Shown here: in pieces, positions 38,093 through 46,996 of the stretch
How positions within the stretch are numbered: the first letter of the stretch is position 1
Layout: every line of letters begins with the position of its first letter
Source of the DNA: Bacteroidota bacterium
GTDB taxonomy: Bacteria; Bacteroidota; Bacteroidia; AKYH767-A; 2013-40CM-41-45
Length of the DNA: 64,000 bases
Assembly: GCA_016708785.1 (NCBI GenBank)
Contig: JADJFC010000003.1
Coordinates: forward strand, 496,001 to 560,000
Direction: 5' to 3'
The notes under the pieces: generated by a model
Told to the model about the DNA's origin: nothing
Databases searched by the model: none
What the model saw: only the letters and a program-made list of their open reading frames with translations
Position numbers and translations under genes: made by a program

Positions 38093-39960
38093 TAATACTC
38101 AATCTCCAGATCAAACGACTTCTTCAAATCGTTCATTGCCGGATTGATCTCTGCAAGTTTTTTAAATTTTTCGGATGGAGTGTATGCAGGGCCTTCAGAT
38201 GCTTCATTGATATTTACGATGATCGTCAGACTGATCTTGAAATTCGACAACGCTTTACGTAGGTAAATTAGCAATTCCAGTTTCTCTTCATTCAAATCCT
38301 TTCTGCAGCAGCACTATCAACAATAAAACTTAGTTCAAAATTTTCACCTACTGTTGGCTTTCTTTTTCATGGCAGCCGATAATGTCATGCGACCATGTTT
38401 CTCTAATTTATCTGCATAACTTCTCCAAAGACCTTCTAACATTGGTTGATCGAATGCGGCAGACAAATCAGGAACATCTTCTTCAGGCTTTACCTCAGTG
38501 ATTTTTTCTGTAGTGCCATTCAAGGTGTCCTTAATGGAAATGGATTTTTTATAAGAGGAGCAGAGCACGAGTTGAAGTTGTAGCTGTAGTTTTTGGTGCG
38601 TCCGGATTAGCATGTACCGGAGCTGTTGTAATTGAAGACACCTTTGGTGCTTCTACAGGTGAAACTACAGACGGTTCAATTTTGGCTGAAACAGGTCCGG
38701 AAGCAGTCGGATTCGTTATTGGCTGTATAGATTGCGGCGGTGCTGCCTGCGGCGATGCCGCCTGTGGCGATGCTACTTGTGGCGATGCTACTTGCTGCGT
38801 TGACGGTGCAACAGCATTTATTGGGAGTTCAATTTTTTTTTTAACACCTTCTGAAGGTGTTCCCAATGTTTGATTACTCGTACACATTTTCATCAATGTG
38901 AGTTCTATGTGTAATCGTTGATTTTTTGCTGAACGATATTGATAATCTGCCTTTGCAGCAAGGTCAAGTTGTGCAAGAAGCCAATTGGCATTACATGCAA
39001 TTGCTTGCACACGATATTTTTCTTTTACTGAAGGACTCACTTCTAAAAGTGAAAGAGTGATTTGATCCTTACAAACTAAAAGATCACGAAAGTGAGAAGC
39101 TAGTCCGTTAATGAAATTATGAGCATCGAAACCATGATTCAGGATGTCATTGAATTCCATCAATACATCAGGAATGTTCTCTGCTAAGAGATTATCAGTA
39201 ATTCTGAAATAATAATCATAATCTAGAATGTTCAGATTCTCAATTACATCTTTGTAGGTAAGATTATTTCCTGCAAAAGAAACCAGTTGATCAAAAATAC
39301 CAATGAGTCACGTAAAGCTCCTTCAGCCTTCTGCGCTATGATGTGTAATGCATCTACTTCTGCTGTTACACCTTCACTGATTGCTACATGCTGTAAATGA
39401 CTTACAATGTTTTCAACGGAAATTCTGCTGAAGTCAAAGATCTGACAACGGGATAAAATCGTTGGAATGATCTTGTGTTTTTCAGTCGTTGCAAGAATGA
39501 AAATTGCATAAGATGGTGGTTCTTCCAATGTCTTGAGAAAAGCATTAAAGGCAGCAACGGAAAGCATGTGAACCTCATCGATGATATACACTTTGTATTT
39601 CCCCATCTGTGGTGCATAGCGCACCTGATCAACCAATGCGCGGATGTCATCAACGGAATTGTTACTTGCTGCATCTAATTCGTAAATGTTCAGGGAATGT
39701 CCTTCATTGAATGCAAGACACATTTCGCACGTATTACACGCTTCAACTTCAGCTGAAACGTTTGTGCAATTGATCGTCTTTGCCAGAATTCGCGCTGTAG
39801 TGGTTTTTCCAACTCCACGTGGGCCTGTGAAAAGGAATGCCTGCGCAAGATGATTATTGCGAATCGCATTCTTAAGCGTATTGGTAATATTCGGTTGCCC
39901 GACAACAGTGTTAAATGTAATCGGACGATATTTTCTGGCACTTACAACAAATTTTTCCAT
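38092..39960 (-). CDS. dnaX: DNA polymerase III subunit gamma/tau (several frameshifts)
   Basis: Clamp-loader ATPase. The N-terminal AAA+ module is clear: KYRPITFNTVVGQ, Walker A TGPRGVGKTTTAR, zinc-binding Cys cluster (CTN...CNTCEMC), Walker B YIIDEVHMLS and sensor ATTEKHKI. Domain III follows (MEFNDILNHGFDAHNFINGL), then a Pro/Ala/Gln-rich linker and a tau-like C-terminus (MLEGLWRSYADKLEKHGR ... NDLKKSFDLEIEY). Frames change near 39298, 38560, 38352 and 38304; in-frame joining gives about 620 residues. These are scattered and do not look like the programmed A-rich slip of E. coli dnaX. A CCCTC/GAGGG hairpin (39969-39985) lies 8 bp upstream of the ATG. Confidence 0.9.
38741..38800 (-). repeat. 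Four tandem 15-bp units inside dnaX
   Basis: 15-bp units starting at 38741, 38756, 38771 and 38786 encode five-residue repeats (A-S-P-Q-x) in the linker between the clamp-loader part and the C-terminal domain of gamma/tau. Confidence 0.8.
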
Positions 39961-40019
39961 TGGGTAAACCCTCGTTTTGTGAGGGATGCTAAGATAGTGA
40001 AAATCGAGATTCGTGAATA

Positions 40020-40086
40020 GAAAATCGTGGATCGAAAATCGAATGCCGGATCAAAGCTCAACTTCGAATTACGATTCACGATTTTC
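40020..40086. repeat. Inverted repeat of 'gaaaatcgtg' words upstream of HU
   Basis: Arms 40020-40043 and 40063-40086 (24 bp, three mismatches). More words of the same kind (aaaatcgagattcgtgaat) lie just left. The same vocabulary, cgaattac/attcgtga, reappears after HU at 40563-40617. Confidence 0.7.
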
Positions 40087-40150
40087 GAATTACAAATAAG
40101 GCAATAGTTTTCAACAATATGGGGTTTTTATCAACATTTGCACCTCAAAA

Positions 40151-40183
40151 TTTTGTGTAAGCATCATCTGCAACATACTTTTA
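40151..40183 (+). promoter_or_regulatory. Probable HU promoter
   Basis: TTTTG (40151-40155), 20 nt, TACTTTTA (40176-40183), one base off the TAnnTTTG -7 consensus. The HU ATG is 49 bp downstream. Confidence 0.6.
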
Positions 40184-40232
40184 ACTCATCAATCACTAAT
40201 TGAATATTAATCACTTAAAAAACTCGCGTAAA

Positions 40233-40505
40233 ATGAACAAAGCTGAATTGGTAGATGCTATGGCATCTGAAGCAAAAATTACCAAAGCTGATGCATCACG
40301 TGCTTTAGAAGCGTTTATGGTCGTTACTTCTAAAACATTGAAAAAAGGAGAGCGCGTTGCTCTTATCGGTTTCGGAACTTTCACAGTAGCTAAGCGTTCT
40401 GCCCGCAATGGTCGTAACCCACAAACAGGCAAGCCGATCAAGATCGCTGCTAAGCGTGTGGCTAAATTCAAGGCAGGCGCTGAATTATCTGCAAAAGTGA
40501 AGTAA
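40233..40505 (+). CDS. hup: HU-family DNA-binding protein
   Basis: Nucleoid protein that bends DNA. 90 residues from the ATG at 40233 (MNKAELVDAMA), the classical HU start; an in-frame ATG at 40200 would add eleven untypical residues. The DNA-binding arm GFGTFTVAKRSARNGRNPQTGKPI is fully conserved, including the intercalating proline in NPQTG, and the end AKFKAGAELSAKVK is normal. It has its own promoter and terminator and is flanked on both sides by word-type repeats. Confidence 0.97.
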   Translation: MNKAELVDAMASEAKITKADASRALEAFMVVTSKTLKKGERVALIGFGTFTVAKRSARNGRNPQTGKPIKIAAKRVAKFKAGAELSAKVK

Positions 40506-40524
40506 TCTTTTTTGCCGAAAAAAT

Positions 40525-40555
40525 AAAAAACCTGCTACTCGTTGGCGGGTTTTTT
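40525..40555 (+). terminator. HU terminator
   Basis: AAAAAACCTGC / GCGGGTTTTTT stem (40525-40535 with 40545-40555, one G-T pair), loop of 9, then TTT-rich DNA. It begins 19 bp after the HU stop. Confidence 0.85.
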
Positions 40556-40562
40556 TATTTGC

Positions 40563-40617
40563 CGAAATTCGTGAGTCGTAATTCGAATTACAATTCTCGA
40601 ATCTCGAATTACAATAT
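40563..40617. repeat. Word repeat 'attcgtgag / cgaattac' downstream of HU
   Basis: Alternating words aattcgtgagtcg, taattcgaattac, aattctcgaatctcg, aattac that pair imperfectly with each other. Same family as 40020-40086 on the other side of HU. Confidence 0.6.
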
Positions 40618-40624
40618 TTTTCTA

Positions 40625-40632
40625 TAGCTTTG
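40625..40632 (+). promoter_or_regulatory. Putative -7 element of paaG, 4 bp from the ATG
   Basis: TAGCTTTG, an exact TAnnTTTG match, ends 4 bp before the paaG ATG at 40637. If active, the transcript would start at or beside the start codon. No TTG at -33 spacing. Confidence 0.4.
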
Positions 40633-40636
40633 TTTT

Positions 40637-41410
40637 ATGCTAATCAATTACCAACTCGACGGCTCCGTCGCTCGTATCACTCTCAACCGTCCAGACAAAT
40701 TCAACAGCTTCAATCGTGAGATGGCGCTAGAACTCCAAGCCGCTTTGAAGGATGCTCAAAGAGATGAAAACGTTCGCGCAATTTATATTACAGGAGAAGG
40801 TAAAGCTTTTTGTGCCGGACAAGATCTTGCAGAAGCTATCGATCCAAGCGGTCCGGGAATTGAGAAAATTGTCGCCGAACATTATAACCCAATTGTCCTT
40901 CTTCTTCGCACAATTGAAAAACCAATCGTTTGTGCTGTGAATGGTGTTGCAGCAGGAGCAGGGGCAAATATTTCTTTTGCATGTGATATTACTTTCGCTG
41001 CGAAGTCGGCAAGTTTTATTCAGGCTTTCAGTAAGATCGGTTTAGTACCCGATAGTGGGGGAACATATACATTGCCTCGTCTCATAGGATTTCAACAAGC
41101 AACGGCTCTAATGATGCTTGGCGATAAAGTTGGTGCAGAAGATGCCATGAAAATGGGAATGATCTATAAAGTTGTTGATGACGCTGACCTACAAACAACC
41201 GCTTTTCAAACGGCTAAAACACTTTCCGAAATGCCAACCAAAGGTCTTGGACTTACTAAACGCCTTCTCAATAAATCGTTCAGTAATACTTTCGAAAATC
41301 AACTGCAACAGGAAATGATGTTGCAAGCCGAAGCCGGACAAACACATGATTATAATGAAGGAGTGAAGGCGTTTCTCGAAAAGCGGAAACCGATCTTTAC
41401 CGGAAAGTAA
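40637..41410 (+). CDS. paaG: Enoyl-CoA hydratase/isomerase PaaG (epoxyphenylacetyl-CoA isomerase)
   Basis: Crotonase-fold enzyme of 257 residues. In the phenylacetate pathway PaaG turns ring-1,2-epoxyphenylacetyl-CoA into the seven-membered oxepin-CoA. The oxyanion-hole segments FCAGQDLAEAID and CAVNGVAAGAGANISFACDI, and FIQAFSKIGLVPDSGGTYTLPRL with the catalytic Asp, match PaaG more closely than general enoyl-CoA hydratases. Its position opposite paaABCD (convergent, 98 bp apart) supports this. Intact frame. Confidence 0.92.
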   Translation: MLINYQLDGSVARITLNRPDKFNSFNREMALELQAALKDAQRDENVRAIYITGEGKAFCAGQDLAEAIDPSGPGIEKIVAEHYNPIVLLLRTIEKPIVCAVNGVAAGAGANISFACDITFAAKSASFIQAFSKIGLVPDSGGTYTLPRLIGFQQATALMMLGDKVGAEDAMKMGMIYKVVDDADLQTTAFQTAKTLSEMPTKGLGLTKRLLNKSFSNTFENQLQQEMMLQAEAGQTHDYNEGVKAFLEKRKPIFTGK

Positions 41411-41432
41411 ATGAAATGGGTCAAAAGATAAG

Positions 41433-41496
41433 GGTCAAAGGTCAAGGGTCAAAGGTTAGTAGTGCAGTACTTACCTTTGACCCTTGACCTTTGACC
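41433..41496. repeat. Perfect 24-bp inverted repeat between paaG and paaD
   Basis: Arms 41433-41456 and 41473-41496 are exact complements made of ggtcaaag and aagggtcaa words, with an extra AGTA/TACT pair inside the 16-nt loop. It lies between convergent genes and may stop both transcripts. The word family is shared with 37847-38092 and 53890-53945. Confidence 0.85.
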
Positions 41497-41508
41497 TGAT
41501 TAAATTTA

Positions 41509-42000
41509 TCAATGACATTTAAAATGATCAAACGGCTCCAGACAATCTTTGCATTTGTATAGTGCTTTACATGCAGTTGATCCGAACTGACTTATCAATT
41601 CAGTATTTGTACTATTGCATCTTGGACAATACACATGGCGATTTAATAAAATGTTTTTGTCGGAACTTGATTTTTCAGGAGGAGAAATTCCATACACGCG
41701 CAATTTCTCTTTTGCTTCGTCAGAGATCCAGTCTGTTGTCCATACCGGAGAAAAAACAGTTTTGATTTCTACCGGACCAATATCATGTTTACTTAAAATT
41801 TCTTTGATATCGTTTTCAATTGCCTTCATCGCAGGGCAACCGCTATATGTTGGGGTAATTGAAATTAAAATTTTGTCGTCCTTTATCGAGACCTCACGCA
41901 AAATACCCAGATCTTCAATCGTAATAACAGGAATCTCAGGATCCGGAATGCCGGCTATCAGGTTGTAAATTTCTTTTTCTGAATAGTTTGTTTTGTTCAT
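41509..42000 (-). CDS. paaD: Phenylacetyl-CoA epoxidase maturation subunit PaaD
   Basis: 163 residues. The N-terminal MIP18/DUF59 domain has IPDPEIPVITIEDLGILREV and TPTYSGCPAM; the C-terminal zinc ribbon has CPRCNS and CKDCLEPFDHFKCH. PaaD (PaaJ) is needed for the epoxidase, probably in Fe-S or diiron assembly. It is the last gene of the minus-strand cluster, 10 bp after paaC. Intact frame. Confidence 0.93.
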   Translation of the reverse strand: MNKTNYSEKEIYNLIAGIPDPEIPVITIEDLGILREVSIKDDKILISITPTYSGCPAMKAIENDIKEILSKHDIGPVEIKTVFSPVWTTDWISDEAKEKLRVYGISPPEKSSSDKNILLNRHVYCPRCNSTNTELISQFGSTACKALYKCKDCLEPFDHFKCH

Positions 42001-42010
42001 TTGTGTTTAA

Positions 42011-42771
42011 TTACCACTCTACTCCGGGAAAAGATCTTGGCAAAACCTGCATCTCTGCAAGTAAATGTCCCAGATGCTCTGTGTGCATTCCTGTTACACT
42101 TCCGCCAATCATAAATCCTTCTTGTGGTATTGTTAATGTTGCAGTTTCAAAGATCTCACGGATTTTTTTATCCCAACTTGTTTTTACAACATCCATATCG
42201 ACAGCTATTCCTGCTTTCTTTAAGTCTGCATCGATTTGATCGGTCTCAAAAAGATCGCCCGTGTATTTCACAGTGTATCGACTGCTTCCAATGTACGAAC
42301 ATGACTTTCTTCTGTTCCATCACCAAATCGAATGGTCCATTCACTGCTATGGCGAACATGATAAGTCACTTCTTTCAATGATTTCTCTGCTAATGCTGCA
42401 AAGGTCTCATCTTTACTTTTCATTAATTCAGTATAGAAATAGTATTGATAAACACTTAGAAACAACTGACGAATCATCGTCTGTGCATAATCGCCATTGG
42501 GTTGTTCTGCCATCAATCTGTTTTTAAATGTTCTCGCTTCACGGAAAAATGCAAGATCATCTTCACTTCGACCATTACCTTCTTTCTCGCCTGCATAAGT
42601 GAGAAATGCACGTGACTGACCGATCAGATCGAGAGAAATATTTGTAAGTGCAATGTCTTCTTCCAGGATTGGACCATGTCCACACCATTCAGCGAGACGT
42701 TGACCGAGAATCAAACTAGTATCTCCAATCCTTAATGCATATTCAGCAATATTTTTATTTAATTCAGACAT
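42011..42771 (-). CDS. paaC: Phenylacetyl-CoA epoxidase structural subunit PaaC (frameshifted)
   Basis: Structural partner of PaaA in the 1,2-epoxidase. The first piece has YALRIGDTSLILGQRLAEWCGHGP and VRHSSEWTIRFGDGTEESH, the second YTGDLFETDQID and GFMIGGSVTGMHTEHLGHLLAEMQ, ending FPGVEW. The two meet at LEAVDTL: one missing G near 42270 (ctgtgaaa for ctgtggaaa) turns the expected Trp-Lys-Tyr-Thr-Gly into a stop. Corrected length about 253 residues, normal for PaaC. Confidence 0.94.
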
Positions 42772-42798
42772 AAGTGGGTGTTGATTCTGATTTTTTAA

Positions 42799-43083
42799 TT
42801 ACTCGAAATTTGCTCCGGGTGTTTTGTAGAAATTTGGATGTCTATAGATCTTATCGTTGCTTGGATCAAAGAATGAACCTGCTTCTTCAGGTGTTGGACT
42901 TACAATACAATCTGCAGGAACCACCCACAAACATGTTGCTTCACCACGTCTTGAATAAACATCACGCGCATTTTGCAATGCCATTTCTTTGTCAGGTGCG
43001 TGAACACTTCCTGCATGCTCAAAGGGTAATCCTGCACGTCTTTGCGTGAATACTTCCCATAATGGCCATTCTGATGCACTCAT
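42799..43083 (-). CDS. paaB: Phenylacetyl-CoA epoxidase subunit PaaB
   Basis: Small 94-residue subunit bridging the epoxidase. From the ATG at 43083 (MSASEWPLWEVF) it has HAGSVHAPDKEMALQNARDVYSRRGE and LWVVPADCIVSP, the full PaaB pattern. A longer ORF reaching to 43185 overlaps paaA and starts with non-homologous residues, so it is rejected. It lies between paaA (16 bp gap) and paaC (27 bp gap). Confidence 0.94.
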   Translation of the reverse strand: MSASEWPLWEVFTQRRAGLPFEHAGSVHAPDKEMALQNARDVYSRRGEATCLWVVPADCIVSPTPEEAGSFFDPSNDKIYRHPNFYKTPGANFE

Positions 43084-43099
43084 TTTTTCTATTTTATTT

Positions 43100-44050
43100 T
43101 TAAGCTGCTTTTGTCTTCGAAGCCTTTTTTCTTGCATATGCATTGGCTGCTTCGCGTACCCATGCACCATTTTCATGTGCATCACGTCTGGCTTTCATTC
43201 TCTCTTTATTACAGATTCCTCTTCCATTGATCACATTATTGAATTCAACCCAATTGATCTCGCCATGTGAATAGTGGCGAGTCTCTTCATCCCATTTCAG
43301 ATCTTTGTCAGGAACTGTTAATCCTATATTCTCTGCTTGAGGAATTGTTCGATCAATGAATCGTTGACGCAATTCATCATTGCTGTATTTTTTTACTTTC
43401 CACTTGATCAACTCAGCACTGTTTGGTGAATTGTTATCGGATGGACCAAACATCATAAGTGATGGCCACCAAAAACGATTGATAGAATCTTGTGCCATTT
43501 CTCTTTGCTCCTTCGAACCTTTCATCAACGTTGCAAGAATTTCATATCCTTGCTTATGATGAAAATTTTCTTCTTTGCAAATTCTTACCATGGCACGTGC
43601 ATATGGACCATACGATCCTTTTGCTAATGCTGTCTGATTTACGATCGCTGCTCCATCAACCAACCATCCGATCGCACCAATATCTGCCCAAGTAAGAGTA
43701 GGGTAGTTGAAGATGCTTGAATATTTTGCTTTGCCCGTGAGGAAATCGCCCATGACCTGATCACGACTTATTCCAAGAGTTTCAGTGCCGCTATAAATAT
43801 ACAAACCATGTCCTGCTTCATCCTGTACCTTTGCAAGTAAAACAGCTTTTCTTCTTAAGCTAGGAGCCCGTGTGATCCAGTTGCCTTCCGGTAACATGCC
43901 AACAATTTCTGAATGTGCATGCTGACTCATCATTCTGATCAGTTGCTTTCGATATCTTTCAGGCATCCAGTCTTTCGGCTCAATGATCTCACCTTTATCA
44001 ATTCGCTCCTGGAATTTTAATTCCAACTCTTCCTCTGATAGTATTTTCAT
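43100..44050 (-). CDS. paaA: Phenylacetyl-CoA epoxidase catalytic subunit PaaA
   Basis: Diiron oxygenase subunit of 316 residues that epoxidises the ring of phenylacetyl-CoA. Ferritin-like helices carry the metal ligands: AKVQDEAGHGLYIY, EENFHHKQGYEIL and others; the N-terminal SQHAHSEIVGMLPEGNWITRAPSLRRK is diagnostic. First gene of the paaABCD cluster; the electron-transfer subunit PaaE is not in this window. No clear -7 element was found upstream. Confidence 0.96.
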   Translation of the reverse strand: MKILSEEELELKFQERIDKGEIIEPKDWMPERYRKQLIRMMSQHAHSEIVGMLPEGNWITRAPSLRRKAVLLAKVQDEAGHGLYIYSGTETLGISRDQVMGDFLTGKAKYSSIFNYPTLTWADIGAIGWLVDGAAIVNQTALAKGSYGPYARAMVRICKEENFHHKQGYEILATLMKGSKEQREMAQDSINRFWWPSLMMFGPSDNNSPNSAELIKWKVKKYSNDELRQRFIDRTIPQAENIGLTVPDKDLKWDEETRHYSHGEINWVEFNNVINGRGICNKERMKARRDAHENGAWVREAANAYARKKASKTKAA

Positions 44051-44236
44051 TAATAGTGTTTTTAAAATTTAGATGTCATGAAAACCGACAAAAAGAACTC
44101 CTTGGGTAAATAAATAATACTTTTTGTGTCGAAATATGCCTGTTTTTTTATGACAATGTGGAGTAAACAAAGCTAGTCTTTTTGCGTTTTTCTACAAAAT
44201 GGAAAAGTCCGAATTTTTGATTTACTTGCCTCTCAA

Positions 44237-45363
44237 ATGCCGGCGCCTCGTAGAGTAATAATTTCTGTTGTCAGTGATCTTGTCACCGACCAAAGAGTTC
44301 ACCGGACTGCTCTCGCCTTACATTCTAAAGGATTGATAGTCACATTGGTAGGCAGGAAAATGCGTTCCTCTCTTCAAATTCCCGAACGACCATATCAAAC
44401 CAAGCGATTCAAATTAGGAATAGAAACCGGACCACTTTTTTATGCATTTTACAATATTCGACTGTTTTTCTTCCTTTTATTCAGCAAAGCAGACATTTTG
44501 GTAACAAACGATTTGGATACTTTGTTGCCCAATTTCATCATTTCTCGACTTAAGAAATCGGTACTTTTTTATGATAGTCATGAATATTTTACGGAAGTAC
44601 CGGAATTAGTAGCTCGTCCGCATATTCGAAATTTTTGGCTTTCCATCGAGAAATTTGTATTTCCTAAATTGAAAAACGTTTTTACTGTTAATGAATCCAT
44701 CGCTTCCAATCTATACAGAAAATATAAGGTTCCTGTAAGTGTTGTAAGAAATCTACCGTTTCGATCTGTGTCAAAATTTTCAAGTGTGACAAGAGATGGC
44801 CTTGGACTTCCAATTGACAAAAAATATTTCTCTTCCAGGGCGCAGGAATTAATATCGACAGAGGAGCAGAAGAGGCGATTGAGGCAATTGCTAAAACCGA
44901 AAATGCTGCATTGCTCTTTATAGGTGGAGGAGATGTGCTCAGTCAATTGAAAGAAAAAGTCAAGGCTATGAAAATAGCAGAAAAAGTTTTCTTTCTTCCA
45001 AAACAGCCAATGGAAATTCTGTATCAATATACTTCGCTTGCAGATTTCGGCTTAACTCTTGATAAGGATACAAATTTGAATTATCGTTTTTCACTTCCCA
45101 ATAAATTATTCGATTATATTCAGGCCGGATTACCGGTATTAGCTTCGGATTTGCCTGAAGTTAGAAAAATTATTGACCAATATAAAATTGGTAAAATTGC
45201 ACCTTCAACTTCTGTGACAGACATAGCTGCTACGATGAAACAAATGATTTCTGATGATCATCAATTTGTTTTGTGGAAAGAAAATTTGAAAATTGCAGCC
45301 TCAGAACTTTGTTGGGAAAATGAAGAGAAAAAATTAATGCAAATATTTAAAGATGTCATCTGA
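44237..45363 (+). CDS. Glycosyltransferase, GT4-like (frameshifted as sequenced)
   Basis: GT-B fold glycosyltransferase of about 375 residues. The N-terminal half (VSDLVTDQRVHRTALALHSKG, YDSHEYFTEVPELVARP) and the C-terminal half (FLPKQPMEILYQYTSLADFGLTL, FSLPNKLFDYIQAGLPVLASDLPEV) are typical of group 1 enzymes. One indel near 44825 splits them; in the correct frame IFLFQGAGINIDRGAEEA joins the two. The stop overlaps the next glycosyltransferase by 11 bp. Acceptor and sugar unknown, probably a cell-surface glycan. Confidence 0.85.
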
Positions 45364-46474
45364 TCACTTACATATCATTTCTTTTGATGTGCCTTATCCG
45401 GCTGATTACGGTGGGGTGATCGATGTTTTTTATAAACTAAAAGCATTGCATCAACTCGGTGTGAAGATAACTTTGCATTGCTTTGAATATGGAAGACCTG
45501 AACAAAAGGAGATGAATAAATATGCTCAAAAAGTTTATTATTATCCAAGAAAAAATTCAAGGTCGCTTTTGTTTACTGCGCAGCCATATATTGTTCTTAC
45601 AAGAAGCTCTGAGCTTCTTAAAGAAAGATTGCTGAAAGACAATGATCCCATATTGATGGAAGGATTGCACTCAACAATACTTTTGAATGATGCAGATTTT
45701 CGCTCGCGAAAAATTTATGTGAGAACACACAATATTGAACATGATTATTATTCAAATCTCGCCAAAGTTGAGAAGAATATTTTCAAACGATACTATTTTT
45801 ATAACGAATCAGGGAAATTGTTGAAGTATGAATCTGTTTTAAAAAAAGCAGCTTGTGTATTTGCAATTTCTCCGGCCGATACAGAGCATTTTAAAAAGAT
45901 CACTAAAAAAGTAGAATATCTACCGGCCTTTCATCCATTCGAAACTGTTTCGATCACAGAAAGTAAAGCAGACTATTTTCTATATCATGGAAATCTTTCC
46001 GTCGGAGAAAATAATGAAGCGGCTTTGTTTCTTATCAATGAAGTTTTCAACGACATTCCTCATAAACTGGTCATTGCCGGAAGCAAACCTTCTGCTGAAT
46101 TGCAGAAACTTGCTTCCGAAAGAAAAAATGTGGAGCTCATACAAAATTGTTCTCCTGAAAAGATCTACGATCTGATTGCACATGCAAAATGCAATATCCT
46201 CCCAACCTTTCAATCGACAGGAATAAAATTGAAACTGCTTGCTGCTCTTTTTCTCGGAAAAGAATGTATTGTGAATACGCCAATGGTTGTTAATACCGGA
46301 CTAGAAGCATTATGCGAAGTTGCTGATACACCGAATGAAATGAAGAAGAAGATTGCAGAGATCGCTAAGCAAAAAGAATTTTCAAAACAAAAAATTGAAA
46401 TGCGGAAGCAAATATTAGAGCAAAATTTCTCAAATAAAAGCGGCGCTATAAAGTTAAGTAAGGTTATATTTTAA
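45353..46474 (+). CDS. Glycosyltransferase, GT4-like
   Basis: 373 residues, intact. N-terminal Rossmann domain starts HIISFDVPYPADYGGVIDVFYKLKAL, the donor half has YFLYHGNLSVGENNEAALFL and STGIKLKLLAALFLGKECIVN, where a conserved acidic residue of many GT4 enzymes is Lys-Leu here. RTHNIEHDYYSNL in the middle is a typical His-containing loop. Coupled to the preceding glycosyltransferase by an 11-bp overlap. It ends at the six-unit hairpin array. Confidence 0.85.
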   Translation: MSSDHLHIISFDVPYPADYGGVIDVFYKLKALHQLGVKITLHCFEYGRPEQKEMNKYAQKVYYYPRKNSRSLLFTAQPYIVLTRSSELLKERLLKDNDPILMEGLHSTILLNDADFRSRKIYVRTHNIEHDYYSNLAKVEKNIFKRYYFYNESGKLLKYESVLKKAACVFAISPADTEHFKKITKKVEYLPAFHPFETVSITESKADYFLYHGNLSVGENNEAALFLINEVFNDIPHKLVIAGSKPSAELQKLASERKNVELIQNCSPEKIYDLIAHAKCNILPTFQSTGIKLKLLAALFLGKECIVNTPMVVNTGLEALCEVADTPNEMKKKIAEIAKQKEFSKQKIEMRKQILEQNFSNKSGAIKLSKVIF

Positions 46475-46495
46475 TTTGAGGATAGGTAGTAATTC

Positions 46496-46985
46496 ACCAC
46501 GAAGATCACTAAATTTTTGCCACGAATTCACGAATAAAAAAAATTCATTCGTGAATTCGTGGCTAATTATTTAACACGAAGATCAATAAAATTTTAGCCA
46601 CGAAATCACGAATAAAAAAATATTCATTCGTGAATTCGTGGCTAATTATTTAACACTAAGATCACTAGATTTTTGGCCACGAATTCACGAATATAAAAAT
46701 ATTCATTCGTGAATTCGTGGCTAATTATTTAACACTAAGATCACTAAATTTTTGGCCGCGAATTCACGAATAAAAAATAATTCATTCGTGAATTCGTGGC
46801 AAAAAATTTGACACGAAGATCACTAAAATTTGAGTCGCGAATTCACGAATAAAAAATAATTCATTCGTGAATTCGTGGCAAAAAATTTAACACGAAGATC
46901 ACTAAAATTTGAGCCACGAATTCACGAATATAGAAATATTCATTCGTGAATTCGTGGCTAAAATTTTAGTGATCTTCGTGGTTTT
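46496..46985. repeat. Six-unit tandem array of 79-bp hairpin repeats
   Basis: Units start near 46497, 46574, 46653, 46731, 46810 and 46889. Each is a word 'aacacgaagatcactaaattttt' type lead, then a hairpin with a 17-bp stem (gccacgaattcacgaat / attcgtgaattcgtggc) and an A/T loop, then taattattta. Stems are nearly perfect in most copies; changes are often paired or at the loop. The first lead (ccacgaagatcac) is complemented by the very last stretch (gtgatcttcgtgg, 46969-46981), so the whole array is closed by an outer inverted repeat. It sits exactly between two convergent genes (a glycosyltransferase and ftsE). Confidence 0.95.
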
Positions 46986-46996
46986 TTAATTACAAC

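Noticed and set aside
38092..39960. Programmed ribosomal frameshift in dnaX, as in E. coli
   Set aside because: Breaks are scattered at four places without the A-rich slippery site and hairpin; indels fit better.
41509..44050. Complete paaABCDE operon
   Set aside because: paaE is absent; the cluster starts at paaA and ends at paaD, then a hairpin and paaG on the other strand.
46496..46985. CRISPR array
   Set aside because: Units repeat along their whole length with no variable spacers, and no cas gene is near.
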